This document shows positions 1-9,604 of a DNA stretch of 64,000 bases, in pieces; positions within the stretch are counted from its first letter, which is position 1, and the number at the start of each line of letters is the position of its first letter. The notes below the pieces were generated by a model. The model saw only the letters and a list, made by a program, of their open reading frames with translations, searched no databases and was not told the origin of the DNA. Source of the stretch: Methylotenera sp. (GTDB lineage: Bacteria; Pseudomonadota; Gammaproteobacteria; Burkholderiales; Methylophilaceae); NCBI GenBank assembly GCA_030652995.1, contig JAUSAG010000042.1:111140-175139 (forward strand). The letters are read 5' to 3'. Made by a program: the position numbers and the translations under genes.

Positions 1-43
1 GCAATGCATCCAATCCACGTCCTAAACCTTTTAATTTAGCCAT
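1..43 (-). CDS. parB: ParB chromosome partitioning protein, N-terminal fragment (runs off window)
   Basis: Reverse strand reads MAKLKGLGRGLDAL, typical ParB N-terminus, directly upstream/downstream context with parA. Confidence 0.85.
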   Translation of the reverse strand, partial: MAKLKGLGRGLDAL

Positions 44-79
44 ATCGTCTCTGCTTATATTTCTCTAAAAATTTACTTT

Positions 80-844
80 TTAGAGATTACCTTTACTAAT
101 GATTTCTTGCGCCAACTCTAAATAAGCCACCGCACCTTTTGAGCTTTTATCATAACTGAGCACCGGCAAACCATAGCTTGGCGCCTCAGCTAAACGAATG
201 TTGCGCGGGATGACTGTTTTATATACTTTATCGCCAAAATGGCTAATCAGCTGCGCCGACACTTGTTGCGCTAGCATGTTGCGGTTATCAAACAAGGTGC
301 GCAGCAAACCTTCTATTTCTAAAGTTGGGTTTAAATGTGCGCGCACTTTTTTAATAGTGTTCACCAAGTCCGACAAACCTTCTAACGCATAATACTCACA
401 CTGCATTGGAATCATCACCGCACTGGCGGCCGTGAGCGCGTTCACCGTTACCAAGTTGAGGGCAGGGGGGCAATCCAGCAACACCACATCGTAAGCATCA
501 CCCAATTTAGAGATGGCTACTTTAAGGCGATTTTCACGCGCTAATTCGTTCACAAGCTCAACTTCGGCCCCGGCTAATTCTCTATTTGAGGGCGCTATGT
601 CAAAACCGCCTTTTTCGCTTCTGATGACCACCTCTTTTAATGTTTTTTCAGCCAGCAATACATGGTAAATACTTAATTTGAGATGCGCTTTATCAATACC
701 GCTACCCGTACTGGCATTGCCTTGTGGATCCAGATCTATCAACAACACCCGCTTACCCAAGCTCGCCAGGCTTGCCGCCAAATTGACGCAAGTAGTTGTT
801 TTACCCACGCCGCCTTTTTGATTGGTGATTGCTATTATTTTCAT
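80..844 (-). CDS. parA: ParA/Soj family chromosome partitioning ATPase
   Basis: MKIIAITNQKGGVGKTTTCVNLAASLA deviant Walker A; next to parB and rsmG. Confidence 0.95.
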   Translation of the reverse strand: MKIIAITNQKGGVGKTTTCVNLAASLASLGKRVLLIDLDPQGNASTGSGIDKAHLKLSIYHVLLAEKTLKEVVIRSEKGGFDIAPSNRELAGAEVELVNELARENRLKVAISKLGDAYDVVLLDCPPALNLVTVNALTAASAVMIPMQCEYYALEGLSDLVNTIKKVRAHLNPTLEIEGLLRTLFDNRNMLAQQVSAQLISHFGDKVYKTVIPRNIRLAEAPSYGLPVLSYDKSSKGAVAYLELAQEIISKGNL

Positions 845-856
845 TATATTTTTCTT

Positions 857-1567
857 TTAGTTCGCTTGTGCTTTAAGCGGATTATCTAAAACCACCAAAT
901 GCCGCTCTGCATCCAACCCCGCCACGTTTAGCACTTTAATTTCGGTAGGCGTGATACGGCTTTTCTCAAACTCATGTTGCGGAATTGTGCCTTTCATTGC
1001 CAGCCATTGGCCATTTTCAGCAAGCAGATGCTTAGTGAGCTTTACAAACAAGCCGATTTCTGAAAACGCACGTGAAATAATCACATCAAATTTTTCTTTA
1101 ATTTCCGACCCTGTATTTTCGGGCTCAGCAACTTCCTGATCCTCGATACGCCCATGGATTACGGTAAAGTTAGATAAACCCAATTGCGCTTTTACTTGGC
1201 GCATAAAACTCACTTTTTTCAACACCGCATCAATGGCTGTCACTTGCAGTTCAGGCAAGCAAATTGCTAACGGAATACTAGGCAAACCAGCGCCTGCACC
1301 TACATCAAGTAAGTGTTTACACTCAATATAAGGCAATACAGATAAGCTATCTAATATATGCAATGTCACCATATCTAATGGCTCACGGACTGCGGTAAGA
1401 TTATGTACTTGGTTCCATTTATAAATCAGCGCTACGTAATCAAGCAGTTTTTGTTGCTGTTCTTCGCTTAAATTCAAACCCATTTCAAGCAAGCCTGAGG
1501 CTAGCTTTGTTTGCAGTTGCGCACGTGCGTCCGCCTTCAAATTACTAGGCATATTATTGGTCGTCAT
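857..1567 (-). CDS. rsmG: 16S rRNA (guanine527-N7)-methyltransferase RsmG
   Basis: [17 protein letters not shown] motif; position between parA and mnmG. Confidence 0.95.
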   Translation of the reverse strand: MTTNNMPSNLKADARAQLQTKLASGLLEMGLNLSEEQQQKLLDYVALIYKWNQVHNLTAVREPLDMVTLHILDSLSVLPYIECKHLLDVGAGAGLPSIPLAICLPELQVTAIDAVLKKVSFMRQVKAQLGLSNFTVIHGRIEDQEVAEPENTGSEIKEKFDVIISRAFSEIGLFVKLTKHLLAENGQWLAMKGTIPQHEFEKSRITPTEIKVLNVAGLDAERHLVVLDNPLKAQAN

Positions 1568-3489
1568 GCTGCGCTCCCCATACCTGGTGTTAAGGCATCA
1601 AGCTCAATTACTTTTGCGCGAGATTTACGTTTTAAATACACCATTAGCAGTGAAATAGCCGCAGGCGTAATGCCGGAAATTCGGCTGGCTTGACCGATAG
1701 TTTCGGGTTTTTGTGCATTTAATTTTTGCTGTGCTTCAATGGGCAAACCATGGATTTGTGAATAATCTAAATCACTGGGCAATGCTGTGTTTTCCTGGCC
1801 ACGGCTACGCGCCACTTCGTCGGCCTGGCGGTCAATATAGCCTTGGTATTTAGCGGCAATTTCCACCTGCTCGCGTACTGCTGGCTCTATCTCGCCTAAG
1901 CCGTCTGCGCCTAAAGTAAGCAGGGCATCGTAACTGACTTCTGGGCGACGCAGTAACTCAAACAAACTATATTCATGCTCTAGCGGTTTGCCAAACATTT
2001 CCACCATTTTATCTATTGGTAGATTTGCAGGCTGTACAAAGGTTTTTTTCAATCGCTCTTGTTCACGGCTAACCGCTTCAAGCTTACGGCTAAACGCCTC
2101 CCAGCGCACATCGTCCACCAAACCCAGCTTGCGCCCAAACTCAGTTAAGCGCATGTCGGCATTATCTTCACGCAATTGCAACCTGTATTCTGCACGTGAT
2201 GTAAACATACGGTAAGGCTCGCTCACACCGCGCGTAATTAAGTCATCCACCAATACACCTAAATAAGCCTCGTCACGTGCCGGGCACCATGAATCTTTAC
2301 CTTGCACATACAACGCAGCATTCGCGCCGGCCAATAATCCCTGCGCGGCGGCTTCTTCATAACCTGTGGTGCCGTTAATTTGCCCGGCAAAAAACAAGCC
2401 CTGAATCGACTTGGTTTCAAGCGAACTTTTTAAGGCGCGCGGGTCGTAATAATCGTACTCAATTGCGTAACCTGGGCGCAGAATATGCGCGTTTTCTAAA
2501 CCCCTCACTGAGCGCACTAGCGCCAGCTGAATATCAAACGGCAAACTGGTAGAAATACCGTTAGGGTAAACTTCATTGGTGTTTAAGCCTTCAGGCTCTA
2601 AAAATATCTGGTGCGAGTCTTTATCCGCAAAGCGGTGAATTTTGTCTTCCACACTTGGGCAATAACGCGGTCCTACGCCTTCAATCACGCCCGTGTACAT
2701 TGGTGAGCGATCTAAACCGCTACGGATAATGTCATGCGTGCGTTGATTGGTATGCGTAATCCAGCAGGGGAGTTGCGCAGGGTGTTGTGCGGCATTACCT
2801 AAAAATGAGAACACAGGCACCGGATCATCACCGGGCTGAATCGTCATCACACTGTAATCAATGGTGCGTCCATCAATACGCGGCGGCGTGCCAGTTTTTA
2901 AACGGCCTGCCGGTAAATTTAACTCGCGTAAACGCGCCGCTAGTGAAATAGACGGTGGGTCACCTGCACGGCCCGCTTGATAATTTTGCAAGCCTACATG
3001 CACCAAACCACCTAAAAACGTACCTGCGGTAAGCACCACAGATTTTGATTTAAAACGCAAACCAATTTGCGTCACCACGCCGGCAACGCGCTCGCCTTCT
3101 AAAATAATGTCGTCAACCGCCTGCTGAAACAACCAAAGATTAGGTTGGTTTTCTAATTTGCGACGAATCGCCGCTTTGTATAACACGCGGTCAGCCTGCG
3201 CACGGGTAGCACGCACGGCAGGGCCTTTGCTTGAATTTAAAATTCTAAACTGGATGCCGCCTTCATCTGTCGCCTCGGCCATCGCACCGCCCAAAGCATC
3301 CACTTCTTTAACCAAATGTCCTTTGCCTATGCCGCCGATACTGGGGTTGCAAGACATTTGCCCCAAAGTTTCAATGTTATGCGTAAGCAATAGTGTTTTT
3401 TGCCCCATGCGCGCACTTGCAAGCGCCGCTTCAGTGCCAGCATGACCGCCACCCACGACAATCACATCAAAAATATCAGGAAAATTCAT
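1564..3489 (-). CDS. mnmG: tRNA uridine-5-carboxymethylaminomethyl modification enzyme MnmG (GidA)
   Basis: [23 protein letters not shown]...[16 protein letters not shown] motifs. Confidence 0.97.
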   Translation of the reverse strand: MNFPDIFDVIVVGGGHAGTEAALASARMGQKTLLLTHNIETLGQMSCNPSIGGIGKGHLVKEVDALGGAMAEATDEGGIQFRILNSSKGPAVRATRAQADRVLYKAAIRRKLENQPNLWLFQQAVDDIILEGERVAGVVTQIGLRFKSKSVVLTAGTFLGGLVHVGLQNYQAGRAGDPPSISLAARLRELNLPAGRLKTGTPPRIDGRTIDYSVMTIQPGDDPVPVFSFLGNAAQHPAQLPCWITHTNQRTHDIIRSGLDRSPMYTGVIEGVGPRYCPSVEDKIHRFADKDSHQIFLEPEGLNTNEVYPNGISTSLPFDIQLALVRSVRGLENAHILRPGYAIEYDYYDPRALKSSLETKSIQGLFFAGQINGTTGYEEAAAQGLLAGANAALYVQGKDSWCPARDEAYLGVLVDDLITRGVSEPYRMFTSRAEYRLQLREDNADMRLTEFGRKLGLVDDVRWEAFSRKLEAVSREQERLKKTFVQPANLPIDKMVEMFGKPLEHEYSLFELLRRPEVSYDALLTLGADGLGEIEPAVREQVEIAAKYQGYIDRQADEVARSRGQENTALPSDLDYSQIHGLPIEAQQKLNAQKPETIGQASRISGITPAAISLLMVYLKRKSRAKVIELDALTPGMGSAA

Positions 3490-3794
3490 GGTTTAAATTC
3501 TATCGCCTAATCACAAAAAACGTTACCGCCTAAGAGTTGGGAGTTTAACTTAAACTTGTGTTTAGGTCATGCTTAACAAGGTGTTTAATGTCGGTTTTAT
3601 CACCGATCACTCCTTATTAGCAACCCAGTCATAATTTCTTAACAAAATTGGCATAAAATTTTTTTATAAAGATATGACACAAGCCCTAATTAGTTTAGAA
3701 TTGCTTCATATTTCAACTACAATCAATACGTTTTCTAACTGGATTTGGTTTTTTTGAATTTAGTTTTTTGATTTTTATTACTTAGGAGTCACAA

Positions 3795-4247
3795 TTGAAA
3801 CACACACATCTTATCTTAGCCGCCTTATTAGGCTTAGCTGCATTTTCAGCACAAGCTGCCAGCCCGATTACCAACGCTGAAGCATTAACAAAAAAATACG
3901 TAAGCATTGCACAAACGGTTAATCCAGAGTTTGTTTCTTCTGTTACAGAAGGCAAAATGTTTTTTAATCGCAAAATCAAAACTGCAAACGGCAAAGAAAT
4001 GGCTTGCGCATCATGCCACACCACGAACCCTGCCAATGTAGGTAAAAACATTATCACTGGTAAATCTATTGCACCGCTTTCACCTGCTGTTAATAAAAAA
4101 CGCTTTAAAGATATCGACAAGGTAGAAGAGAAATTTACTGAACACTGCAATGAAATTATCGGTGCAGATTGTACCGCTGCAGAAAAAGCCAACTATATTA
4201 TTTATCTGTTAACTGAAAGAACACCAACACCTCCAGTTAAAAAATAA
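3795..4247 (+). CDS. DUF1924-type c-type cytochrome, periplasmic (TTG start)
   Basis: Signal peptide MKHTHLILAALLGLAAFSAQA, single CASCH heme motif; Shine-Dalgarno-like TTAGGAG upstream. Confidence 0.8.
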   Translation: MKHTHLILAALLGLAAFSAQAASPITNAEALTKKYVSIAQTVNPEFVSSVTEGKMFFNRKIKTANGKEMACASCHTTNPANVGKNIITGKSIAPLSPAVNKKRFKDIDKVEEKFTEHCNEIIGADCTAAEKANYIIYLLTERTPTPPVKK

Positions 4248-4272
4248 TTTAACGTTTAAATTAAACGTTAAA
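4248..4272. repeat. Palindrome tttaacgttta-aat-taaacgttaaa
   Basis: 11-bp perfect arms directly downstream of the cytochrome c stop codon. Confidence 0.8.
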
Positions 4273-4276
4273 AATT

Positions 4277-4310
4277 AAAAAGCAGTGTTTCACGTGAAAC
4301 ACTGCTTTTT
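4277..4310 (+). terminator. Intrinsic terminator hairpin whose stem is a parS site (TGTTTCACGTGAAACA at 4286-4301)
   Basis: 34-bp perfect palindrome AAAAAGCAGTGTTTCACGTGAAACACTGCTTTTT followed by T-tract. Confidence 0.75.
4286..4301. promoter_or_regulatory. parS (ParB-binding) site 1
   Basis: Exact match to canonical TGTTTCACGTGAAACA; parAB adjacent. Confidence 0.9.
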
Positions 4311-4344
4311 TTACGTCTAGATTTTCACCTGCGTACAAGTTAAA

Positions 4345-4423
4345 GTAGCCTCGATGCAACGCAGTGAAATCGAGGATGATCATTTCTTAACCCCTCGATT
4401 TCACTGCGTTGCATTGATGCTAC
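4345..4423. repeat. Long imperfect palindromic repeat (31-bp arms)
   Basis: Left 4345-4375 gtagcctcgatgcaacgcagtgaaatcgagg; right 4393-4423 is its reverse complement with 2 mismatches. Confidence 0.85.
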
Positions 4424-4708
4424 CGGATCTCGGTTTACTTAAATTTTTCTACGTGCCTTTTTCGGCCTGTCCTCAATTGGTAGCAAACTGGTGATTTGCT
4501 GATAACGCTCAAACAAAAATGCCACACGCGCCGCATCGGTATTTGCGCCTTTGTAGCCATACGCCGCATCCACCGCTTTATCTAAAACCGGATGGGCTTT
4601 GAGCAGGTTAGCTGGTATGGCGAGCGGGTCGTATAGATCTGCCAGCGATGCGTTAGTGTGAACAGCGCGTGCATCCAGTACAGCTTGCGCGGCGGTTTCT
4701 ATATTTTG

Positions 4709-4782
4709 GTAGGCGCGCTATTCATCTCGCGAAGCGGCGGTCATTGCGCTATCGCTATTCGCGATCTGAAGATCACTCCTAC
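4709..4782. repeat. REP-like imperfect inverted repeat inserted in the R-M pseudogene
   Basis: gtaggcgcgctattcatctcgcgaa (4709-4733) versus reverse complement of 4758-4782 gtaggagtgatcttcagatcgcgaa; sits between the YNNFP and ETAAQAVLDAR coding segments. Confidence 0.65.
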
Positions 4783-5676
4783 ATTCTGGTCACGGGAAGT
4801 TGTTGTAAACAATACCAGCATAATAACTATAATCACTTTTCATTCGTCTACAAATCGCGCGCATCCAAGCGTTGTGCATGGTGCTAGATAACACACCAAA
4901 ATTAAAAGGCTGTTGCGTTCTCTATTGTTTGCAGTTTATCACCTGCAATATGGATGGCTGGCAAAAAGCCGATGGGAATAAACAAACGTCTTTCGGATGA
5001 AACTCTTGGTATAGCCAAATAATGCGTTTTGGGTTACCTTAATTCTCCGAAACGTATTGGTTGTGCCGCCAATGCTTGCGTAGCCAACTTTTTGCTGGCT
5101 ATCCGCATTTGCTTAACTTTTCCACCCGTTACAATATATATGGCATTTGCCTTAATTCAGCGGGAGAACAATCTACCAACCATAAACAATAGCGCTTTAT
5201 ATTGTTGATAAATTCATCGCCCATCGCAAATGGTCTTATCCATTGCTTGGCTTGAGGTTCATCTTGCACTAATGTCAACATTTCATACTCATCCATGAGC
5301 AAATGTCCGCCGTCTGTAGGATGACTACCATGTGTAATCGTAAGCACGTTGCATATTGGATCGCGCCGCTTTTCAAGCACCACATCTGGCGCATCCACCA
5401 AATATGGATTGATATTGTTAGCCTTCACCGCATGTGGCTCGCCTTTAATATCAGCGTATTCATAAATGATTTTCTCTGCCACATCCTGCAAACCAAAACC
5501 GATAATCACGCAATGCACGGCAGCTTTGCCTCTTGCTTCATTGTTCCAACTAAAAGTACGGTGCGCAAAGCGAATTTTAATGCCTTGCGCCAACATCCAA
5601 CCCCACTACACGCCGACTTGCTCGCCTTGGGTGATGCTATTGGTGTAAACAAACGAACAACGGAGTGCTGATATTC

Positions 5677-5760
5677 CGTTCCCTGAGCTTGTCGAAGGGA
5701 ATGCCTTATTGATCGTCAAAGTTTTAGGGTTTGTAATCCCTTCGACAAGCTCAGGGAACG
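5677..5760. repeat. Palindromic repeat (SLSKG/PELVEG-encoding type) inserted in the R-M pseudogene
   Basis: Perfect 24-bp inverted repeat cgttccctgagcttgtcgaaggga (5677-5700) / tcccttcgacaagctcagggaacg (5737-5760). Confidence 0.9.
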
Positions 5761-7431
5761 CGTGTGATGCATATACCGCGTAGCTTTTACATACCAAGCT
5801 GCCACAAAATCCAATACGCCAGCACCATGAATATTATGGCAAACAACTTCCATATCAGATTTTTGTCCAGCCGAACGTTGCGTATAACCAATAAACGGTG
5901 GATTACCCAACACATAACTGCAACGTTCTGGCCGCAATACTTCTGCCCAATCGGTTTGTAGGGCATTGGCACATATAATGTGCGGTGTAGCTTTTAGCGG
6001 GATACGGGCAAAGTAGGCGCCAAACTCTTCCGAGATTTTCATGTTCATCTGGTAGTCGGTCAGCCATAGCGCTACCTGCGCGATTTGCGCGGGAAACTCC
6101 TCAATCTCGATGCTGTAAAATTGGTCTACATCTATATTAATCAGGCTTTGCACATCAAGCACTTGCTGACCACTCTCTCGGCTGGCGCTTAGAACAGCCC
6201 ACTCCAGCAGGTGAAGCTCTCTATAGGTAATCACTAAAAAGTTGCCGCATCCGCAGGCGGGGTCGAAAAATGTCAGGCTACGTAATTTTTTATGAAACTC
6301 AAACAAGCGGTTTTTATTGCCCTATATTTTTTCAAATTCCGCCCATAACGCATCTAAAAACAAGGGCTTAATCAGCTTTAAAATATTTTCTTCGCTGGTG
6401 TAATGTGCGCCTAAATTGCGCCGCGCTTCGCTATCCAAAATGCTTTGAAACAGACTGCCGAAGATAGCAGGAGAGATTTAGCTCCAATCCAGCGCGCATA
6501 AATCCAGCAGGGCTTCGCGCATTTTGCTGTCAAACTGTGCGGGCGGTAGCGGTTCGGCAAATAGTTTGCCGTTAATGTATGGAAAAGCACTCAAGCTTTC
6601 ATCCAGATTAGTCAGTCGTTTTTCAGGTGCTTGATTCAGCACATAAAACAGGCTAGCAAGGTGGTGCGCCAAGTCGCTACCGTCAGCCGCTGTTTTGGCT
6701 TCAATGTAATCTTGAAATAATCGTTTTTCAAAGATAGTTGTGTCCTCGCTAAACAAACAAAATAGCAGGCGCACCAAATATACTTCTAATTCATGTCCGG
6801 TATAACCCACGCCTTTAAGCGCATCGTGCAACTTACCCATGCGCTCTGCGGCTTTGATATTGATAGGATCTTGCGCTTTGATGACCTGCGTTTGATACCC
6901 GGCAATAAAACCAAACAACTTCACGTTTTGGTATAAATCTTTAAGCAAAAATTCAGTAATGCACCCTGTGTTTAAATCAAGCAACTGAAATCGCTGAAAA
7001 TCACACACCAGCACATAACGCGGAATATCGCGCTCTTTAATGCCTAAAAAGTAGTCAATGGCTTGGTCATAAGCACGCTTGAGGTCTTTGCCACGTTATT
7101 TCATTTCTACCAATAAAATGCCAGACCAAAATAAATCAACATAGCCATCGTTACCGCCGTGCTTTTTAACCGCATGCTCAAAGGTGGCCACATGCTTATT
7201 GGTGATGCCAAATACTTCAAAAAACCGATCAAAAAGGTTTAGCCTGGCTATCTTCATTCGCGCCATCATGCCACTCTTTAGCAAAAGCATTTGCGCGGGT
7301 TTTAATTTCATTCCAAGAGAGTGCCATGTAATGTGCTAATCCAATTTTTATTGTGTCTAAAGTATAACCTGAGACCTTAGCTCTGAAATAAATAACATCT
7401 GTATTGATTAGAAATGATCAAACATTAATTA

Positions 7432-7602
7432 AGACCTTTGCACGAAACACTAAAAAGCCTATCTTTATCAGGAACGCTAAAACATGTCATTTCGAACGAA
7501 GAGAGAAATCTAATTAATTCAACACGCTGCAAAGATTCCTCTCTTCGTTCAGAATGACAACTTGAGAATTTTTAGCTTTAAATCGGTTCGTGGAAAGCTC
7601 TC
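7432..7602. mobile_element. Candidate MITE with about 17-bp terminal inverted repeats and an internal 26-bp inverted repeat
   Basis: Ends agacctttgcacgaaac / ggttcgtggaaagctct (14/17 complementary); internal 7486-7511 vs 7533-7558 (23/26); flanking TAATTA at 7426-7431 and 7603-7608. Confidence 0.6.
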
Positions 7603-7606
7603 TAAT

Positions 7607-7654
7607 TATGTTAGGTACACGTTGTTTCACGTGAAACAACGTGTACCTAACATA
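7607..7654. promoter_or_regulatory. parS site 2 at the centre of a 48-bp perfect palindrome
   Basis: TATGTTAGGTACACGTTGTTTCACGTGAAACAACGTGTACCTAACATA, symmetric about 7630/7631. Confidence 0.9.
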
Positions 7655-7828
7655 CATTATGAAAATGATTGGCTATTTTAGACTTAACCATTATTTACAA
7701 CGCATTATGATTTAATACTTTACTATTGACGTGTGCAACCATGCGCGCTTATAGTGTAATTAGCGATGCGCGCAATTATCACAACGCTTTCACTTAGTAA
7801 AATCAGTAAAAATTTAAGGAGAACTTTA

Positions 7829-8167
7829 ATGGCGGGTAAATTTGAATTAAAAGCAGCAAAAAGTGGTCAATTTCACTTCAATTTACTAGCGGGTAACGGC
7901 CAAATAATCATGCAATCTGAAATGTATGAAACTAAGGCTAGCGCATTAAACGGTATTGCTTCTATTCAAAAAAATGCGGCGGATGATGCGCGCTATGCGC
8001 GCTTGGTTTCAAAATCTGAAAAGCCGTATTTTGTACTTAAGGCCGCCAACCACCAAGTGATTGGTCAAAGCCAAATGTATGAAAGTGAAGCAGGGCGTGA
8101 TAACGGCATTGAATCTGTGAAGAAAAATGCGCCAGAGGCTGAGGTGGCTGACTTAACAGTTGGGTAG
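7829..8167 (+). CDS. YegP family protein (DUF1508 tandem repeats)
   Basis: MAGKFELKAAKSGQFHFNLLAGNGQIIMQSEMYETKASALNGI, repeated as KPYFVLKAANHQVIGQSQMYESEAGRDNGI; aaggag RBS. Confidence 0.9.
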   Translation: MAGKFELKAAKSGQFHFNLLAGNGQIIMQSEMYETKASALNGIASIQKNAADDARYARLVSKSEKPYFVLKAANHQVIGQSQMYESEAGRDNGIESVKKNAPEAEVADLTVG

Positions 8168-8202
8168 CGCGGATTAACCACGCTTTATTGGGGTGTAATG
8201 TA

Positions 8203-8234
8203 TTGCGCGAAATGTTTATTAAAGCTTCGCGCAA
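8203..8234. repeat. Hairpin ttgcgcgaa...ttcgcgcaa between convergent genes
   Basis: 9-bp perfect arms 8203-8211 / 8226-8234. Confidence 0.5.
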
Positions 8235-8254
8235 CCCATTGCGCTCCTACAATA

Positions 8255-9604
8255 TTACTTACCGATACAGAATTTGCTGAAAATCTCCCCAAGTAAATCA
8301 TCGGGTGTAAATTCACCGGTAATACTACTCAGCGCTTCTTGCGCTAATCGCAGTTCTTCAGCCATCAACTCAGCAGCACTTATTTGAGTAGCCGCTTGTT
8401 GCAAATGCACTTGCACTTTACTTAATGCGTCTAAATGTCTGGCACGCGCCATAAAAACACCTTCAGCATAATTCTGATAACCCGCGAGTTTTAACAAATG
8501 TGATTTAAGTAAGTCTAGCCCGGCGCCAGTTTTTGCTGAAATATAAATATGCGTGGTGTGGTCTATTTCTGCAACATAAGCCGCTTGCTTTGCAACATCA
8601 ATCTTATTATGCACCCAAATTTTACGAATTTCTTGCGGCAATCGCGCTAAAATCGATTTTTCCGTTTCAGTAATACCATGAGCTGCATCAACCAATAATA
8701 ATGCGATATTGGCCGTTTCTAGCGTTGCCCAAGTTCGCGCAATCCCGAATTTTTCAACCTCATCTTCAGTTTCGCGTAATCCTGCAGTATCAATAATGTG
8801 TAACGGCACACCGTTTATTTGTATCGCGTTTTTAATGGTGTCGCGCGTGGTGCCTGCAATTGAAGTAACAATCGCGATTTCTTCACCAGCGAGTTGATTC
8901 ATCAGGCTGGATTTTCCGACATTGGGTTGACCAACTAAAACAACATTGATGCCTTCACGCAATAAACTGCCTTGCTTAGCTTTTGCAAATACCGACAAAA
9001 GCTCAGCAACAATGGCGTCTAGTTTTTCTGCCACACGCCCCTGGCTAATAAAATCAATCTCTTCTTCTGGAAAATCCAAACATGCCTCAACAAACATGCG
9101 TAAATCAATCAGCTTTAAAAGTAGGGTATTGATGCGTTGCGAAAACTCGCCAGATAAAGAACGTACCGCACTTTTAGCAGCCTCTGCCGTTGCGGCGTTA
9201 ATCACATCGGCAACAGCCTCTGCTTGTGCTAAATCTATTTTGTCATTAAGGTAGGCGCGGCGTGTAAACTCACCTGGCTCTGCTTGACGCGCACCTAGCT
9301 CAATACAGCGCGCCAGTAAAATTTGCATGAGCGCGGTGCCGCCATGTGCTTGAAGTTCAAGCACATCTTCACCGGTATAAGAGTGGGGGTTAGGGTAATA
9401 AATCGCAATGCCACGATCGATTAAATCACCATCAGCTTGCTTAAAGTCGAGATAGGCCGCATGACGCGAGAGTGGGCAATCACCAAGAATATTAACGGCG
9501 ATTTCCCGACTTAACGCACCGGAAATACGTACCACACCGATACCACCAGCACCACTTGCAGTGGCTATGGCGGCTATTGTATCGGTAGGTTTAGGGTTTG
9601 TCAC
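8255..9604 (-). CDS. mnmE: tRNA modification GTPase MnmE (GTG start at 9604 preferred over the longer ORF to 9652)
   Basis: [37 protein letters not shown]-terminal FCIGK. Confidence 0.95.
   Translation of the reverse strand: MTNPKPTDTIAAIATASGAGGIGVVRISGALSREIAVNILGDCPLSRHAAYLDFKQADGDLIDRGIAIYYPNPHSYTGEDVLELQAHGGTALMQILLARCIELGARQAEPGEFTRRAYLNDKIDLAQAEAVADVINAATAEAAKSAVRSLSGEFSQRINTLLLKLIDLRMFVEACLDFPEEEIDFISQGRVAEKLDAIVAELLSVFAKAKQGSLLREGINVVLVGQPNVGKSSLMNQLAGEEIAIVTSIAGTTRDTIKNAIQINGVPLHIIDTAGLRETEDEVEKFGIARTWATLETANIALLLVDAAHGITETEKSILARLPQEIRKIWVHNKIDVAKQAAYVAEIDHTTHIYISAKTGAGLDLLKSHLLKLAGYQNYAEGVFMARARHLDALSKVQVHLQQAATQISAAELMAEELRLAQEALSSITGEFTPDDLLGEIFSKFCIGK

Larger units (their letters stand above)
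4439..7327 (-). pseudogene. Decayed MmeI-like type II restriction-modification enzyme (DNA methyltransferase/specificity)
   Basis: Fragments in successive frames: MALSWNEIKTRANAFAKEW..., FFDPACGCGNFLVITYREL, YVLGNPPFIGY, FVYTNSITQGEQVG, KIRFAHRTFSWNNEARGKAAVHCVIIGFG, FGVLSSTMHNAWMRAIC, ETAAQAVLDAR...SLADLYDPLAMPANLLKAH; in-frame stop after VEMK (near 7096) plus frameshifts and repeat insertions. Confidence 0.85.

Noticed and set aside
198-392. Small ORFs antisense to parA, rsmG, mnmG and many other genes in the ORF track
   Set aside because: They overlap well-supported genes on the opposite strand, have no recognisable domains or RBS, and are expected by chance.
3782-4192. 136-aa minus-strand ORF antisense to the cytochrome c gene
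   Set aside because: The plus strand has signal peptide, CXXCH and RBS; the antisense ORF is a codon-usage shadow.
4658-4891. 77-aa and 72-aa plus-strand ORFs in the 4.7-kb region
   Set aside because: They overlap the minus-strand R-M pseudogene and a palindromic insertion; no independent coding evidence.
4300-7660. Possible CRISPR array because of clustered repeats
   Set aside because: Repeats are unrelated palindromes, not regularly spaced direct repeats; no cas genes.
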